A stretch of DNA of 41,795 nt from SVTX01 sp045132775 (GCA_045132775.1 JBGUSX010000091.1:1-41795); one strand, 5' to 3'. Positions 7,774-15,624 are shown, counted from the first letter of the stretch. Notes: generated by a model from the letters alone, not told the origin. Numbers and translations: made by a program.

Positions 7774-8349
7774 ATGTCCAAGAAGATCCTTGTTGAAACA
7801 AGCGCAAGACACATCCATCTTACCGATGAGGCTGTTGCGGCTCTCTACGGCGAAGGCGCAAAGCTCGAGCCCAAGAAGATGCTCTCCCAGCCCGGTCAGT
7901 TCGCTGCCGCTAACGACAAGATTAAGGTTGTTGGTCCCAAGGGCGAGCTTATGCTCTCGGTTCTCGGTCCTACGAGAAAGGCTAACCAGGTTGAGCTTTC
8001 CTACACCGATGCTCGCGTTCTCGGTCTTAAGAACGTTCCCGTTCGTGAGTCCGGCGACGTTGCAGGTACTCCCGGTGTTAAAATGGTAGGCCCTGCAGGT
8101 GAGTTCGATATCAGCGAAGGCTGCATCATCGCAAAGCGCCACATCCACTTCGATACCGCTTCCGCTGCTGAAATGGGTATCAAGGACAAGCAGATCGTTA
8201 AGGTTAAGATCGACAGCGACAGAACAACTATCTTCGACGACGTTGTTGCCCGCGTTTCCGATTCCTACGCTCTCGCTATGCACATCGATACCGATGAGTG
8301 CAACGCTGCCGCCGCTTTCGGTGAGGTTTACGGCGAGATAGTTGACTAA
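7774..8349 (+). CDS. pduL: Phosphate propanoyltransferase PduL
   Basis: A 191-residue phosphotransacylase of the PduL family, which exchanges phosphate and CoA on short acyl groups (acetyl or propanoyl) and is unrelated to Pta. Both metal-binding histidine motifs are present: ARHIHLT near residue 12 and KRHIHFD near residue 125, together with the two GPxGE-like segments (VVGPKGELMLSVLGP, MVGPAGEFDIS). It lacks the N-terminal encapsulation peptide of microcompartment enzymes, and no shell genes lie nearby, so it probably serves fermentative acetate or propionate metabolism in the cytoplasm. No acetate kinase gene is adjacent. The start has GTGAGG upstream. Confidence 0.93.
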   Translation: MSKKILVETSARHIHLTDEAVAALYGEGAKLEPKKMLSQPGQFAAANDKIKVVGPKGELMLSVLGPTRKANQVELSYTDARVLGLKNVPVRESGDVAGTPGVKMVGPAGEFDISEGCIIAKRHIHFDTASAAEMGIKDKQIVKVKIDSDRTTIFDDVVARVSDSYALAMHIDTDECNAAAAFGEVYGEIVD

Positions 8350-8361
8350 GAGGAGAGGCGT

Positions 8362-8387
8362 GTTACTTTTCTTGAAAGAAAAGTAAC
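8362..8387 (+). repeat. 12-bp perfect hairpin repeat after pduL
   Basis: GTTACTTTTCTT pairs with AAGAAAAGTAAC around a GA loop, followed by caaaagaactttt. This word resembles a widespread intergenic repeat and may act as the pduL terminator. Confidence 0.6.
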
Positions 8388-8469
8388 CAAAAGAACTTTT
8401 CAGTATCGTGTGGAGAATGTTTCAATCAACATTTATCCCTCGATGGTGAAATGAATTGAGGAAAATACT

Positions 8470-9093
8470 ATGAAAAAGGTTAAGATCGTTTTCCAGGGCG
8501 ACAGCGTTACCGACGCGGGTCGTGACAAGAGAAATTATCATCACATGGGTTGGGGTTACCCCAAGTACGCCTCCGAGCTTATTGCAGAGGCGCATCCCGA
8601 GATCGATTTTGAGTTCATCAATTTCGGCATCGGCGGAAACCGCACAAGCGAGCTTTTCGACCGTTTCTATGCCGATGCTCTCATCTTTGAGCCCGACGTG
8701 ATCTCGATACTCATCGGCGTTAACGACATTTGGCATCGCCACGATGCTCATCACATCGCTACCACCGACGAGCAGACCAAGACCAACTACCGCGCACTTC
8801 TTGAGCGTATCAAGCGCGAGTCGAACGCGAAGATACTTATGATGACTCCTTATGTTCTTGATCACCCCGACGTGCAGTATATGCGCGGTGAGGTCGATGC
8901 GATCAACGTATTTATCAAGGAGCTTGCGGCTAAGTACGCTGACGCGTTCGTTCCGCTCGACGAGCTTTTTGCAGAGGCTCTCAAGACTCAGCCAGAGCCG
9001 CTCTTCTACTCGGCTGACGGTGTTCATCCCAACGAGAACGGAGCGAAGTTCATCGCAAAGCATTACGCTGAGGCGATGGAGAAGTTGATTTGA
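8470..9093 (+). CDS. SGNH/GDSL hydrolase family protein
   Basis: A 207-residue esterase or lipase of the SGNH fold. Block I is GDSVTD with the catalytic serine at residue 12. Block II is NFGIGGN (oxyanion glycine), block III is LIGVNDIW (asparagine), and block V is SADGVHPNENG with the catalytic Asp and His. All four family residues are therefore present. There is no signal peptide, so the enzyme is cytoplasmic. Its substrate cannot be read; similar proteins act on acetylated sugars or lipids. The start is preceded by GAGGAAAATACT. It lies alone between two repeat-bearing spacers. Confidence 0.9.
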   Translation: MKKVKIVFQGDSVTDAGRDKRNYHHMGWGYPKYASELIAEAHPEIDFEFINFGIGGNRTSELFDRFYADALIFEPDVISILIGVNDIWHRHDAHHIATTDEQTKTNYRALLERIKRESNAKILMMTPYVLDHPDVQYMRGEVDAINVFIKELAAKYADAFVPLDELFAEALKTQPEPLFYSADGVHPNENGAKFIAKHYAEAMEKLI

Positions 9094-9105
9094 ACCATGA
9101 AAAAT

Positions 9106-9135
9106 CGGGAGGAGCAAGCCCCTCCCCTACGGATT
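9106..9135. repeat. GGGAGGAGCAAGC hairpin repeat, single arm
   Basis: Thirty bases beginning CGGGAGGAGCAAGC and ending CCTCCCCTACGGATT fold on themselves. They match both arms of the inverted pair at 32722-32835, so this is a second dispersed intergenic repeat family. Confidence 0.75.
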
Positions 9136-9196
9136 TAAAATCAACGCGAATTTAAAAAAATGTGGCGCGGGCTAACTTCTGCGTCAAGCAAACAAA

Positions 9197-9314
9197 AGAC
9201 CGAGATAAAATTTTCAAAGACAAGGCGCACCGGAGAGGGCAAGGCGAAGGCTTACATACGTAAGTCGAGCTGCTTGTGAGTAGCAACGCCGTATTTGGAA
9301 ATTTTAGCCGGTCT
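9197..9314. repeat. Palindromic intergenic element
   Basis: Imperfect arms at 9197-9218 (AGACCG..TAAAATTTTCAAA) and 9293-9314 (TTTGGAAATTTTAG..GGTCT) enclose a hairpin-rich centre with GCTTAC atac GTAAG. No reading frame is supported. It looks like a small MITE-like element or a structured leader upstream of the next gene. Confidence 0.55.
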
Positions 9315-9360
9315 GACTTAACTAAAACAGTTAATATTTTTAAAAGGAGATATAACAACA

Positions 9361-10077
9361 ATGAGCAATGTAAGTGAATTCCCTTACGCACAGAGCCTTG
9401 AGGTTCAGCATATGTGCGTTGTTAAAAAGGGTTGCGATCACGGTCCTGCTCCCCTTCCCGAAGAAGGTAAGTGGATCCAGGCAAAGCAGATTTCCGACAT
9501 TTCGGCATACACCCACGGTGTAGGCTGGTGCGCTCCTCAGCAGGGTGCGTGCAAGCTTTCTCTTAACGTCAAGAACGGCGTTATCGAGGAGGCTCTCGTT
9601 GAGACCATCGGATGCTCCGGTATGACTCACTCCGCAGCTATGGCTGCTGAGATCCTCCCCGGCAAGACCATTCTTGAGGCTCTCAACACCGACCTCGTTT
9701 GCGATGCTATCAACACCGCAATGAGAGAGCTCTTCCTTCAGATCGTTTACGGTCGTAGCCAGTCCGCGTTCTCCGAGGGCGGTCTCGTTATCGGCGCAGG
9801 CATGGAGGACCTTGGTAAGGGTGAGCGAAGCATGGTTGGTACCATGTACGGTACTAAGGAAAAGGGCGTTCGTTACCTCGAGATGACCGAGGGCTACTGC
9901 ACCAGAATGGCTCTTGACGAGAACAACGAGGTTATCGGCTACGAGTTCGTTTCTCTTGGTAAGATGACCGACATGATCAAGAAGGGTATCGAGCCTAACG
10001 AAGCTTACGAGAAGGCTAAGGGTACATACGGTAGATTCAATGATGCTGCAAAGTACATTGACCCCCGTAAGGAATAA
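9361..10077 (+). CDS. IscU/NifU-like scaffold protein, partner of the GGGtGRT protein
   Basis: A 238-residue protein with an IscU-like core: GVGWCAPQQGACKLSLNVKNGVIEEALVETIGCSGMTHSAAMAAEILPGKT aligns with the IscU pattern of a cysteine turn, a beta hairpin, a second cysteine and the Ala-rich helix. Further cysteines lie at positions 19 and 25 (MCVVKKGCDHG) and near residue 180. The family is usually labelled iron-sulfur cluster scaffold, but the extended N- and C-terminal parts are not those of normal IscU and no IscS desulfurase lies nearby. AAAAGGAG precedes the start. The stop is 18 bases from the next gene, which carries the GGGtGRT motif, so the two form an operon. Confidence 0.8.
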   Translation: MSNVSEFPYAQSLEVQHMCVVKKGCDHGPAPLPEEGKWIQAKQISDISAYTHGVGWCAPQQGACKLSLNVKNGVIEEALVETIGCSGMTHSAAMAAEILPGKTILEALNTDLVCDAINTAMRELFLQIVYGRSQSAFSEGGLVIGAGMEDLGKGERSMVGTMYGTKEKGVRYLEMTEGYCTRMALDENNEVIGYEFVSLGKMTDMIKKGIEPNEAYEKAKGTYGRFNDAAKYIDPRKE

Positions 10078-10095
10078 TATAGGAGGTAGTGTATA

Positions 10096-11094
10096 ATGGC
10101 TAAATTTGAAGGTTACGAAAGAAGAGAAGCGAAGATCCTCGCGGCTCTTCGTGAATTTGGTATCAACTCCATCGACGAGTGCAAGGAAATTTGCGACGCT
10201 AAGGGTATTGACCCCTACAAGATCGTTGAGGAGACTCAGCCCATCTGCTTCGAGAACGCAAAGTGGGCTTACACAGTTGGCGCAGCTATCGCAATCAAGA
10301 AGGGCTGCACAAAGGCTGCTGACGCTGCTGCAGCGATCGGTATCGGTCTTCAGGCTTTCTGCATTCCCGGCTCTGTTGCCGAGAACAGAAAGGTTGGTCT
10401 CGGTCACGGTAATCTCGGTAAGATGCTTCTCTCCGAGGAGACCGAGTGCTTCTGCTTCCTCGCAGGTCACGAGTCCTTCGCGGCTGCTGAGGGTGCTATC
10501 AAGATCGCTCTCAACGCAAACAAGGTTCGCGTAAAGCCCCTCCGTGTTATTCTTAACGGTCTCGGCAAGGACGCGGCTTACATCATCTCCCGTATCAACG
10601 GCTTCACCTACGTAGAGACAAAGTTTGATCCCTACACCGAGGAAGTAAGCGTTGTTCGTGAGGTTCCCTTCTCCAAGGGTCCCAGAGCTGATGTTAAGTG
10701 CTACGGCTCTGACAACGTTCCCGAGGGTGTTGCTATCATGAAGCGTGAGAACGTTGGCGTTTCCATCACCGGTAACTCCACCAACCCCACTCGTTTCCAG
10801 CATCCCGTTGCAGGAACATACAAGAAGTGGTGCCAGGAGAACGGCGTTGGCTACTTCTCCGTTGCATCGGGCGGCGGTACAGGTCGTACTCTCCACCCCG
10901 ATAACATGGCTGCAGGTCCTTCCAGCTACGGTATGACCGACACCATGGGAAGAATGCACTCTGACGCTCAGTTTGCAGGTTCTTCCTCCGTTCCCGCTCA
11001 CGTTGAGATGATGGGTCTCATCGGCGCAGGTAACAACCCCATGGTTGGTATGACTGTTGCTGTTGCAGTTGCTATCGAAGAAGCAAGCAAGTAA
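10096..11094 (+). CDS. GGGtGRT family protein
   Basis: A 332-residue member of the GGGtGRT family, named for the motif seen here as VASGGGTGRTLHPDNMAAG near residue 260. Other conserved stretches are the N-terminal YERREAKILAALREFGI and the glycine-rich end MMGLIGAGNNPMVGMTVAVAVAIEEA. It contains several cysteines (CKEICDAKG, TECFCFLAGHE). The biochemical role is unknown. It follows the IscU-like gene by 18 bases with AGGAGG before its start and is closed by a strong terminator, which fits a two-gene operon. The codon choice in both genes (gct, ctc, gag, ggt) suggests high expression. Confidence 0.88.
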   Translation: MAKFEGYERREAKILAALREFGINSIDECKEICDAKGIDPYKIVEETQPICFENAKWAYTVGAAIAIKKGCTKAADAAAAIGIGLQAFCIPGSVAENRKVGLGHGNLGKMLLSEETECFCFLAGHESFAAAEGAIKIALNANKVRVKPLRVILNGLGKDAAYIISRINGFTYVETKFDPYTEEVSVVREVPFSKGPRADVKCYGSDNVPEGVAIMKRENVGVSITGNSTNPTRFQHPVAGTYKKWCQENGVGYFSVASGGGTGRTLHPDNMAAGPSSYGMTDTMGRMHSDAQFAGSSSVPAHVEMMGLIGAGNNPMVGMTVAVAVAIEEASK

Positions 11095-11181
11095 TTCTTG
11101 ATATGTAAGGATTTTTGAGATTTGCAGGGCTTCTTTGAGACTTTGTAAAACTCATTTCGCACAAAATCATAAATAAAAAAG

Positions 11182-11231
11182 TTGGACACATCATAAACGT
11201 TTTTTCGTTCGTGATGTGTCCAATATTTTTT
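11182..11231 (+). terminator. Terminator of the GGGtGRT operon
   Basis: TTGGACACATCA pairs with TGATGTGTCCAA (12 bp), followed by TATTTTTTG. On the - strand it could also stop the gene ending at 11274. Confidence 0.9.
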
Positions 11232-11273
11232 GTTTTTAATGCATAAAATTCGATGATTTTTACCTTCAAAATC

Positions 11274-12158
11274 TTATTCTGCCATCTCCTCAATCTTTTT
11301 TATGACATTCTTATAATCACGTATATCATAATATATTGCATCAAAGAATAATACACTATACTTAAAGAAATCTTCATCCAAATCATCTTTATTTTGAGAA
11401 CTTAATAAGCTTTGAATCCATATTGATTCTAATGTCTCATAGTCATACTTGTAAGGTTCATTCCAGAGATTGTTACGCGGTCTTCTTTTACTGAATTTGA
11501 AACCAAATTTCTCAGCAAAATCTATAACAATATCATCAAAATCTTCTTGTGATAAATTTGGTGATAATCCCATTGCAGAACGATTAGTTATCTTCGAAGC
11601 AATGTCTGCTTTAATCGTTTCTAATAAAATTTTATCATTCTCTCTTGGTAATTCATAATCAAACTCATTGAGCATCTTTAGCTTTGCTTCATTTGCTATA
11701 AGTGAAAAGTTCTTACCAAAAAAAAATCTTTTAGAAAAGCCTATATCTCTTTCAGTAAGCTCATAGTTGTTTTTCTGAATAATCGGCAATAATTCTTTAA
11801 TAAAACTTTCGTGATACCCCGTCGCTTCATTAATCACTTCTCTCTTGCATTCAACAACAGACTCCCACGAATCAAATTCAGACAAGAGAAAATAATCAGA
11901 AAGCGCCTGCAAATATGTTTTAGCCCGTTCCACCGAACAATTCATTATGGCAACGATCTCTTTTGTTCGATATTCCTTTTCCATCTGTTCTTTTTCTTCC
12001 TGATTTTTTCGCCAAATAATCCTTTTCTCTTCCTTTAGCCTTTTCTCTTCTTCTCGCTTTCTTTCAATCTCTTTATTATCAAGATGAGATTTAACGTCAA
12101 AGATAACAACGATTGCGACAAAAATTATCGCCACTATGGTTCCTATTTCTATATACAT
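11274..12158 (-). CDS. Hypothetical protein with N-terminal membrane anchor and coiled coil
   Basis: A 294-residue protein of unknown family. Residues 4-20 (EIGTIVAIIFVAIVVIF) form one membrane helix. Residues 28-70 are a highly charged Lys/Glu stretch (KEIERKREEEKRLKEEKRIIWRKNQEEKEQMEKEY), very likely a coiled coil. The remaining 220 residues are mixed and probably cytoplasmic; KEIVAIMNCSVERAKTYLQAL looks helix-turn-helix-like. GGAGAAG precedes the start. It is AT-rich compared with the flanking operons and is the first of three consecutive - strand genes of unknown role beside a mobile-element scar. Confidence 0.7.
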   Translation of the reverse strand: MYIEIGTIVAIIFVAIVVIFDVKSHLDNKEIERKREEEKRLKEEKRIIWRKNQEEKEQMEKEYRTKEIVAIMNCSVERAKTYLQALSDYFLLSEFDSWESVVECKREVINEATGYHESFIKELLPIIQKNNYELTERDIGFSKRFFFGKNFSLIANEAKLKMLNEFDYELPRENDKILLETIKADIASKITNRSAMGLSPNLSQEDFDDIVIDFAEKFGFKFSKRRPRNNLWNEPYKYDYETLESIWIQSLLSSQNKDDLDEDFFKYSVLFFDAIYYDIRDYKNVIKKIEEMAE

Positions 12159-12229
12159 GTTTCTTCTCCGTTTCAGTTAAAAATCATTTCGGTTACTGAG
12201 CAACCAAAGGAATAAACTTCGTAATATAT

Positions 12230-12868
12230 CTATATTTTAGCCACAACCTTATAATTGGCGTCTACAATCTCACCTGTCAAATGATACCCATCGTCAACCG
12301 GAACATGTATAAATTCGTATTGAAGCATATTACTCTTATCAAACGGTTTTATTATTTCCGGCTCACAATAGTTGTTTTTTCCGCCGTAAGCAATAAGCAA
12401 AATAAAGAATCGGCTTCGATAATCCAAAAGATGCCCGGGATCGTCATTAAATACTGCATACAAAACATATGAAAACAAATCCTCATCTTCAACAATCATA
12501 CACGGATTCGCTCCGTATTCGAGCAAAAGATTTGCAATCTTGAGACGTGTTTCGTCGCAAGCACGCGCTTTTTCTTCTTCTGTTTCATACGTTGCATCGG
12601 GATAATCGTTATATTGTAAGTCCCAGAGTGGATTCTCATCATTGCAAATCATATTAGGATCAGCACCATGCTCCAAAAGCAATTTTACCATTTTGAGATT
12701 TGAGTTAGAGGATGCCTCAAGCAAGAATGTGGTTTTACTCTCCCAACTCCAAGTAGGGTCGAGTATGATTTCGTTTACATCAATCTGAGAAATCAGTGTT
12801 TCTGCTTCCGATGTATCGAAATCCTCATTTTTACACAACTCAAATAACCTTTTTATAACTTCACACAC
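12230..12868 (-). CDS. Ankyrin-repeat protein
   Basis: A 212-residue protein with two recognisable ankyrin repeats: NSNLKMVKLLLEHGADPNMI (about residues 54-73) and TRLKIANLLLEYGANPCMI (about 107-125). Ankyrin repeats mediate protein-protein contacts, so it may be an immunity or regulatory protein, but the sequence does not show which. No signal peptide is present. The start is GTG at 12868, chosen because GTGAGGTGA ends about 7 bases upstream; no ATG fits. It lies between two hypothetical genes on the same strand in an AT-rich stretch. Confidence 0.78.
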   Translation of the reverse strand: MCEVIKRLFELCKNEDFDTSEAETLISQIDVNEIILDPTWSWESKTTFLLEASSNSNLKMVKLLLEHGADPNMICNDENPLWDLQYNDYPDATYETEEEKARACDETRLKIANLLLEYGANPCMIVEDEDLFSYVLYAVFNDDPGHLLDYRSRFFILLIAYGGKNNYCEPEIIKPFDKSNMLQYEFIHVPVDDGYHLTGEIVDANYKVVAKI

Positions 12869-12904
12869 AATGCATTCACCTCACTTTAACCCAACATTAC
12901 CATT

Positions 12905-13483
12905 TTAGGCAAAAATCGAATCTTTCATTGATTCTATGTCATCATTAGTTACCGCTCCAAATTCTTCGTAGCGCTTAATCACACTTCTGATCATATTTAT
13001 TCTATTCTCATCATTTTCGCAAACAATAACAGCTTCCACAACTTTATCAGAGTCTATTCCCATAGATACCAATAAAATAAGTAAATTATATTCTACTGAA
13101 TCGTTGATGAGCTCACCTAATCTTTTATCGGTTTTATATAGCGCACGGTTGTACTCATTATATAAATAAGCCACGCGATTAATACTTAACGAATATCGTT
13201 TACATATTTCTCTTTTTGTTATTGATGGAAATCTTGAGGATAGTCTTGTCTTGATTTTTTTTGCTAGTTCATCTGTAATTTTTTTGTATTCAATTATGCT
13301 ACCGGTAACATTTAATATTTCTTGCGCTGTTGCCTCGGGATGACTTTTCAAGAATCTAATCATCTCAATTTTCATTTCATTAGTGGTTAAAAAACAAAAT
13401 GTTGCCACCTGGTCGTCCTCATCCATAGGCGTTAAACTCAAGCCATACATCAGTACTTTTTCTAGCTTAGTTAATTCTTTCAT
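12905..13483 (-). CDS. Hypothetical helical protein
   Basis: A 192-residue protein that I do not recognise. It is almost entirely helical in appearance. EILNVTGSIIEYKKITDELAKK and SITKREICKRYSLSINRVAYLYNEYNRAL both resemble helix-turn-helix units, so DNA binding is possible but unproven. It has no signal peptide or membrane segment. The start at 13483 follows GGAGGGC by about 5 bases; the longer frame runs into the tRNA-like sequence and is rejected. It is the most upstream of the three - strand genes and its promoter must lie within or near the tRNA-like relic. Confidence 0.65.
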   Translation of the reverse strand: MKELTKLEKVLMYGLSLTPMDEDDQVATFCFLTTNEMKIEMIRFLKSHPEATAQEILNVTGSIIEYKKITDELAKKIKTRLSSRFPSITKREICKRYSLSINRVAYLYNEYNRALYKTDKRLGELINDSVEYNLLILLVSMGIDSDKVVEAVIVCENDENRINMIRSVIKRYEEFGAVTNDDIESMKDSIFA

Positions 13484-13532
13484 AAAGCCCTCCACACAAA
13501 CAAAAAATATTAGGCGATTAATATAATATGTA

Positions 13533-13612
13533 GCCGATATAGTGGCAGTTGGAGTCAAACCAACGATTTCGGGCTATGAACCCGACGAACTCGGTCTCTT
13601 GGCTATATCGGC
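13533..13612 (-). pseudogene. tRNA-Met(CAU)-like sequence, degenerate
   Basis: Read on the - strand, the anticodon arm is intact (TCGGG, loop TTCATAG with CAT, CCCGA) and so is the T arm (GTTGG, loop TTTGACT, CCAAC), with D-arm-sized spacing. The D stem does not pair, and the base after the T stem does not pair with the 5' acceptor strand. The ends form a perfect 10-bp inverted repeat (GCCGATATAG/CTATATCGGC). It is probably a tRNA relic left by integration or excision, not a working tRNA. Confidence 0.5.
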
Positions 13613-13680
13613 ATATTTATTATATCATATATTAGATAACTTTTCAATAGTTAATATATATATAACCGGAGGATTTCACA

Positions 13681-14139
13681 ATGAAAAAGCTAAAAATGGC
13701 GCGAGGTGTAACGCTCACTTTTGAGGAAGGTTGCAACAAGTATTTGGAGAATTGCAGACAGAGGAATCTAAGAGAAGGTACTATCAATCACTATAGACAG
13801 AGTTATCTGTATTTCTACAAGTTCTTCGATCCGAAGATGCCTATTGAGGACATCGACGAGCAGCTTTATGCTTATTGCAACGTCAGCACACAACAGCAGC
13901 AGCTCGCTGACAGGATCGGTGTTACCAAATCCGTGATCAGCTATTATGAGCTTCAGGAGCGTTATCCGTCGCCCGAGGTGTTGACTAAATTAGCATCTAT
14001 CTTCCACGTTACCACAGACTCCCTTTTGGGTATCGAACGCGGAGGCTGCAGCATCGATCTCTCCGGGCTCGACGATGAGGATATCATTACCATCAAGCGT
14101 CTTGTGACGTCCTTGAGAGAGAAAAATTTGAAAAAATGA
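13681..14139 (+). CDS. Integrase N-terminus fused in frame to an XRE repressor C-terminus
   Basis: A 152-residue chimera. Residues 1-60 (VTLTFEEGCNKYLENCRQRNLREGTINHYRQSYLYFYKFF) match the SAM-like core-binding domain of tyrosine recombinases. From about residue 65 the protein is an XRE domain lacking its first helix (QQQQLADRIGVTKSVISYYELQERYPSPEVLTKLASIFHVTTDSLLGIERG), with the C-terminal GLDDEDIITIKRLVTSL helix common in phage-type repressors. The catalytic integrase domain is absent. GGAGG precedes the start by 7 bases. The simplest reading is a deletion that joined the two ends of an integrated element. Whether the chimera binds DNA is unknown, since helix 1 of the repressor fold is missing. 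Confidence 0.8.
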   Translation: MKKLKMARGVTLTFEEGCNKYLENCRQRNLREGTINHYRQSYLYFYKFFDPKMPIEDIDEQLYAYCNVSTQQQQLADRIGVTKSVISYYELQERYPSPEVLTKLASIFHVTTDSLLGIERGGCSIDLSGLDDEDIITIKRLVTSLREKNLKK

Positions 14140-14144
14140 CTTTT

Positions 14145-14176
14145 GCGCGTTTGCTCATGGCGGCGCGCTTTTTTGG
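14145..14176 (+). terminator. Possible terminator
   Basis: GCGCG and CGCGC around a 14-base loop, followed by TTTTTT. The stem is short. Confidence 0.45.
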
Positions 14177-14187
14177 AGGGAAATGTT

Positions 14188-14442
14188 TTCAAATTTTGGT
14201 TTGTCGAATAGCCTTCTCCAGCGGAGAAGGGGGACCGCTTTAGCGGTGGATGAGGAGGTCGCCCTTTTGTGGGTTTCACGTCTTTCGTGAGCCTTGTTTC
14301 TATGCAAATGAATCCTTATGCCACAAGACAAAATCCATAAAGTAACGTGTCGCACATTCTCATGGCGACCTCCTCATCCACCACCTTCGGTGGTCCCCCT
14401 TCTCCGCTGGAGAAGGCTATCCGTAAAACTGCAATTTATTTG
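14188..14442. repeat. Hairpin intergenic element, copy C
   Basis: AT-rich termini (ttcaaattttggtttgtcg and gcaatttattt) enclose a core with hairpins CCTTCTCC agc GGAGAAGG, ACCGC ttta GCGGT and ACCACC ttc GGTGGT, the last two being stem variants of the ACCAC/GTGGT hairpin in other copies. The promoter of the zinc importer begins 40 bases after it. No gene lies here. Confidence 0.85.
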
Positions 14443-14482
14443 TTATTGGTACAAATTTGCGGATGCGGTTTTTTTAAACCGA

Positions 14483-14511
14483 TTGACAAAGCTTTTGAGT
14501 GGTGGTATAAT
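14483..14511 (+). promoter_or_regulatory. Promoter of the zinc importer operon
   Basis: Exact TTGACA (14483-14488) and TATAAT (14506-14511), spacer 17. It fixes the translation start downstream at 14551. Confidence 0.85.
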
Positions 14512-14550
14512 TATTTATGTAAAATATCAATTTTTTTGGGTGGTCTTGTT

Positions 14551-15624
14551 TTGAAGAGAGTAGTTTTGGTTACTTTGGCTGCAATTTTGCTCATCTCGCT
14601 TTGCGCGGTGGGCTTTTCTTCGTGCGCCTCTCTCTCTCTTTACTCCGAGGGGGACGGCGGTCTCAAGGTCGTCTCTACCATCTTTCCTCTATTCGATTTC
14701 GCGCGTGAGGTCGGCGGTGAGCGCGTATCGCTCACTCTCCTGCAGGACAACGGTACCGATCTTCACAACTACACCCCAACGAGCGCAACTCTTGACGCTC
14801 TTTCCTCCGCTGACGTTCTCATCTTCATTGGCGGCATCTCGGACGAGGCTTGGATCGACGATGCGATCGCCGCTTCGGGCAACGACAAGCTTATAAAGCT
14901 TTGCCTTATGGACTATATAGAGCCTGTTCACGCGGAAATTTCGGAGGATTGGCAGGGCGAGGAGCACGAGCACGAGCACGAGGGCGAAGGTGAGCACGAG
15001 GGTGAGCACGGAGATGCTCACGGTGACGAGCTTGACGACGGACACGAGGGTGATGACGGACACGATCACGGCGGCTCTCACGAGGGGCACGTACACCTTG
15101 CAGACGAGCACGTCTGGACCTCGGTGAGAAACGCTATGTCGATGACAGAGGCTATCTGTGAGGCTTTTTCATCTGCGGATGCTGACGGGGCGGAATATTA
15201 CTCTGCGCGTGCGGAGGATTACATTCAGCGTCTTTCCCTGCTTGACGGCGAGCTTGAGGAGATCTTTGAGAACAGGAAAGAATCCATGGCGGTCGTTGCC
15301 GACCGTTTCCCTTTCGTTTATCTTTTCCACGATTATTACGTACCCTATCTTGCCGCTTTTTCCGGTTGCTCGACAGAGACTCGCGCGAGCTTTGACACTC
15401 AGCTCACTCTTATCAAGGCGGTGCGCGAAAACTCGCTATCCTGCGTTCTTGTGACCGAGTCCGGTGACGGTATTCTTGCAAAGACCGTCTCGGTCGAGAC
15501 GGGGTGCTTTATTGCCTCTATCGACTCGATGCAGTCGGTAAAGCGCGCTGACATTGAGGGGGGCGCGACCTATATTTCCATTATGCAGAAGAATATTTCT
15601 GTGCTTCGGGAGGTGTTTTCCTGA
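14551..15624 (+). CDS. znuA: Zinc ABC transporter, substrate-binding lipoprotein
   Basis: A 357-residue solute-binding protein of cluster A-I (ZnuA/TroA family) that captures zinc outside the membrane and hands it to the ZnuBC importer. It has a lipoprotein signal (hydrophobic residues 3-20, lipobox FSSC), the fold start LKVVSTIFPLFDFAREVGG, and a very His/Asp/Glu-rich loop (about residues 136-188, with many HEHE, GHDH and HGDAHGDE units), the hallmark of zinc-specific members. FVYLFHDYYVPYLAAFSG and DTQLTLIKAVRE are typical of the C-terminal lobe. The start is TTG at 14551, with GGGTGG 7 bases upstream and the promoter just before. The stop overlaps the next start by one base. Confidence 0.9.
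   Translation: MKRVVLVTLAAILLISLCAVGFSSCASLSLYSEGDGGLKVVSTIFPLFDFAREVGGERVSLTLLQDNGTDLHNYTPTSATLDALSSADVLIFIGGISDEAWIDDAIAASGNDKLIKLCLMDYIEPVHAEISEDWQGEEHEHEHEGEGEHEGEHGDAHGDELDDGHEGDDGHDHGGSHEGHVHLADEHVWTSVRNAMSMTEAICEAFSSADADGAEYYSARAEDYIQRLSLLDGELEEIFENRKESMAVVADRFPFVYLFHDYYVPYLAAFSGCSTETRASFDTQLTLIKAVRENSLSCVLVTESGDGILAKTVSVETGCFIASIDSMQSVKRADIEGGATYISIMQKNISVLREVFS

Noticed and set aside
7774..8349. Bacterial microcompartment locus
   Set aside because: PduL lacks an encapsulation peptide and no shell protein genes are in the window.
9340..11001. 553-codon open frame on the - strand
   Set aside because: It is the antisense shadow of the IscU-like and GGGtGRT genes, whose codon choice leaves the opposite strand open. 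The product is low-complexity and matches no family.
13542..13724. Short + strand open frame across the tRNA-like sequence
   Set aside because: Its product has the look of an antisense translation of a tRNA-Met gene, a known artefact.
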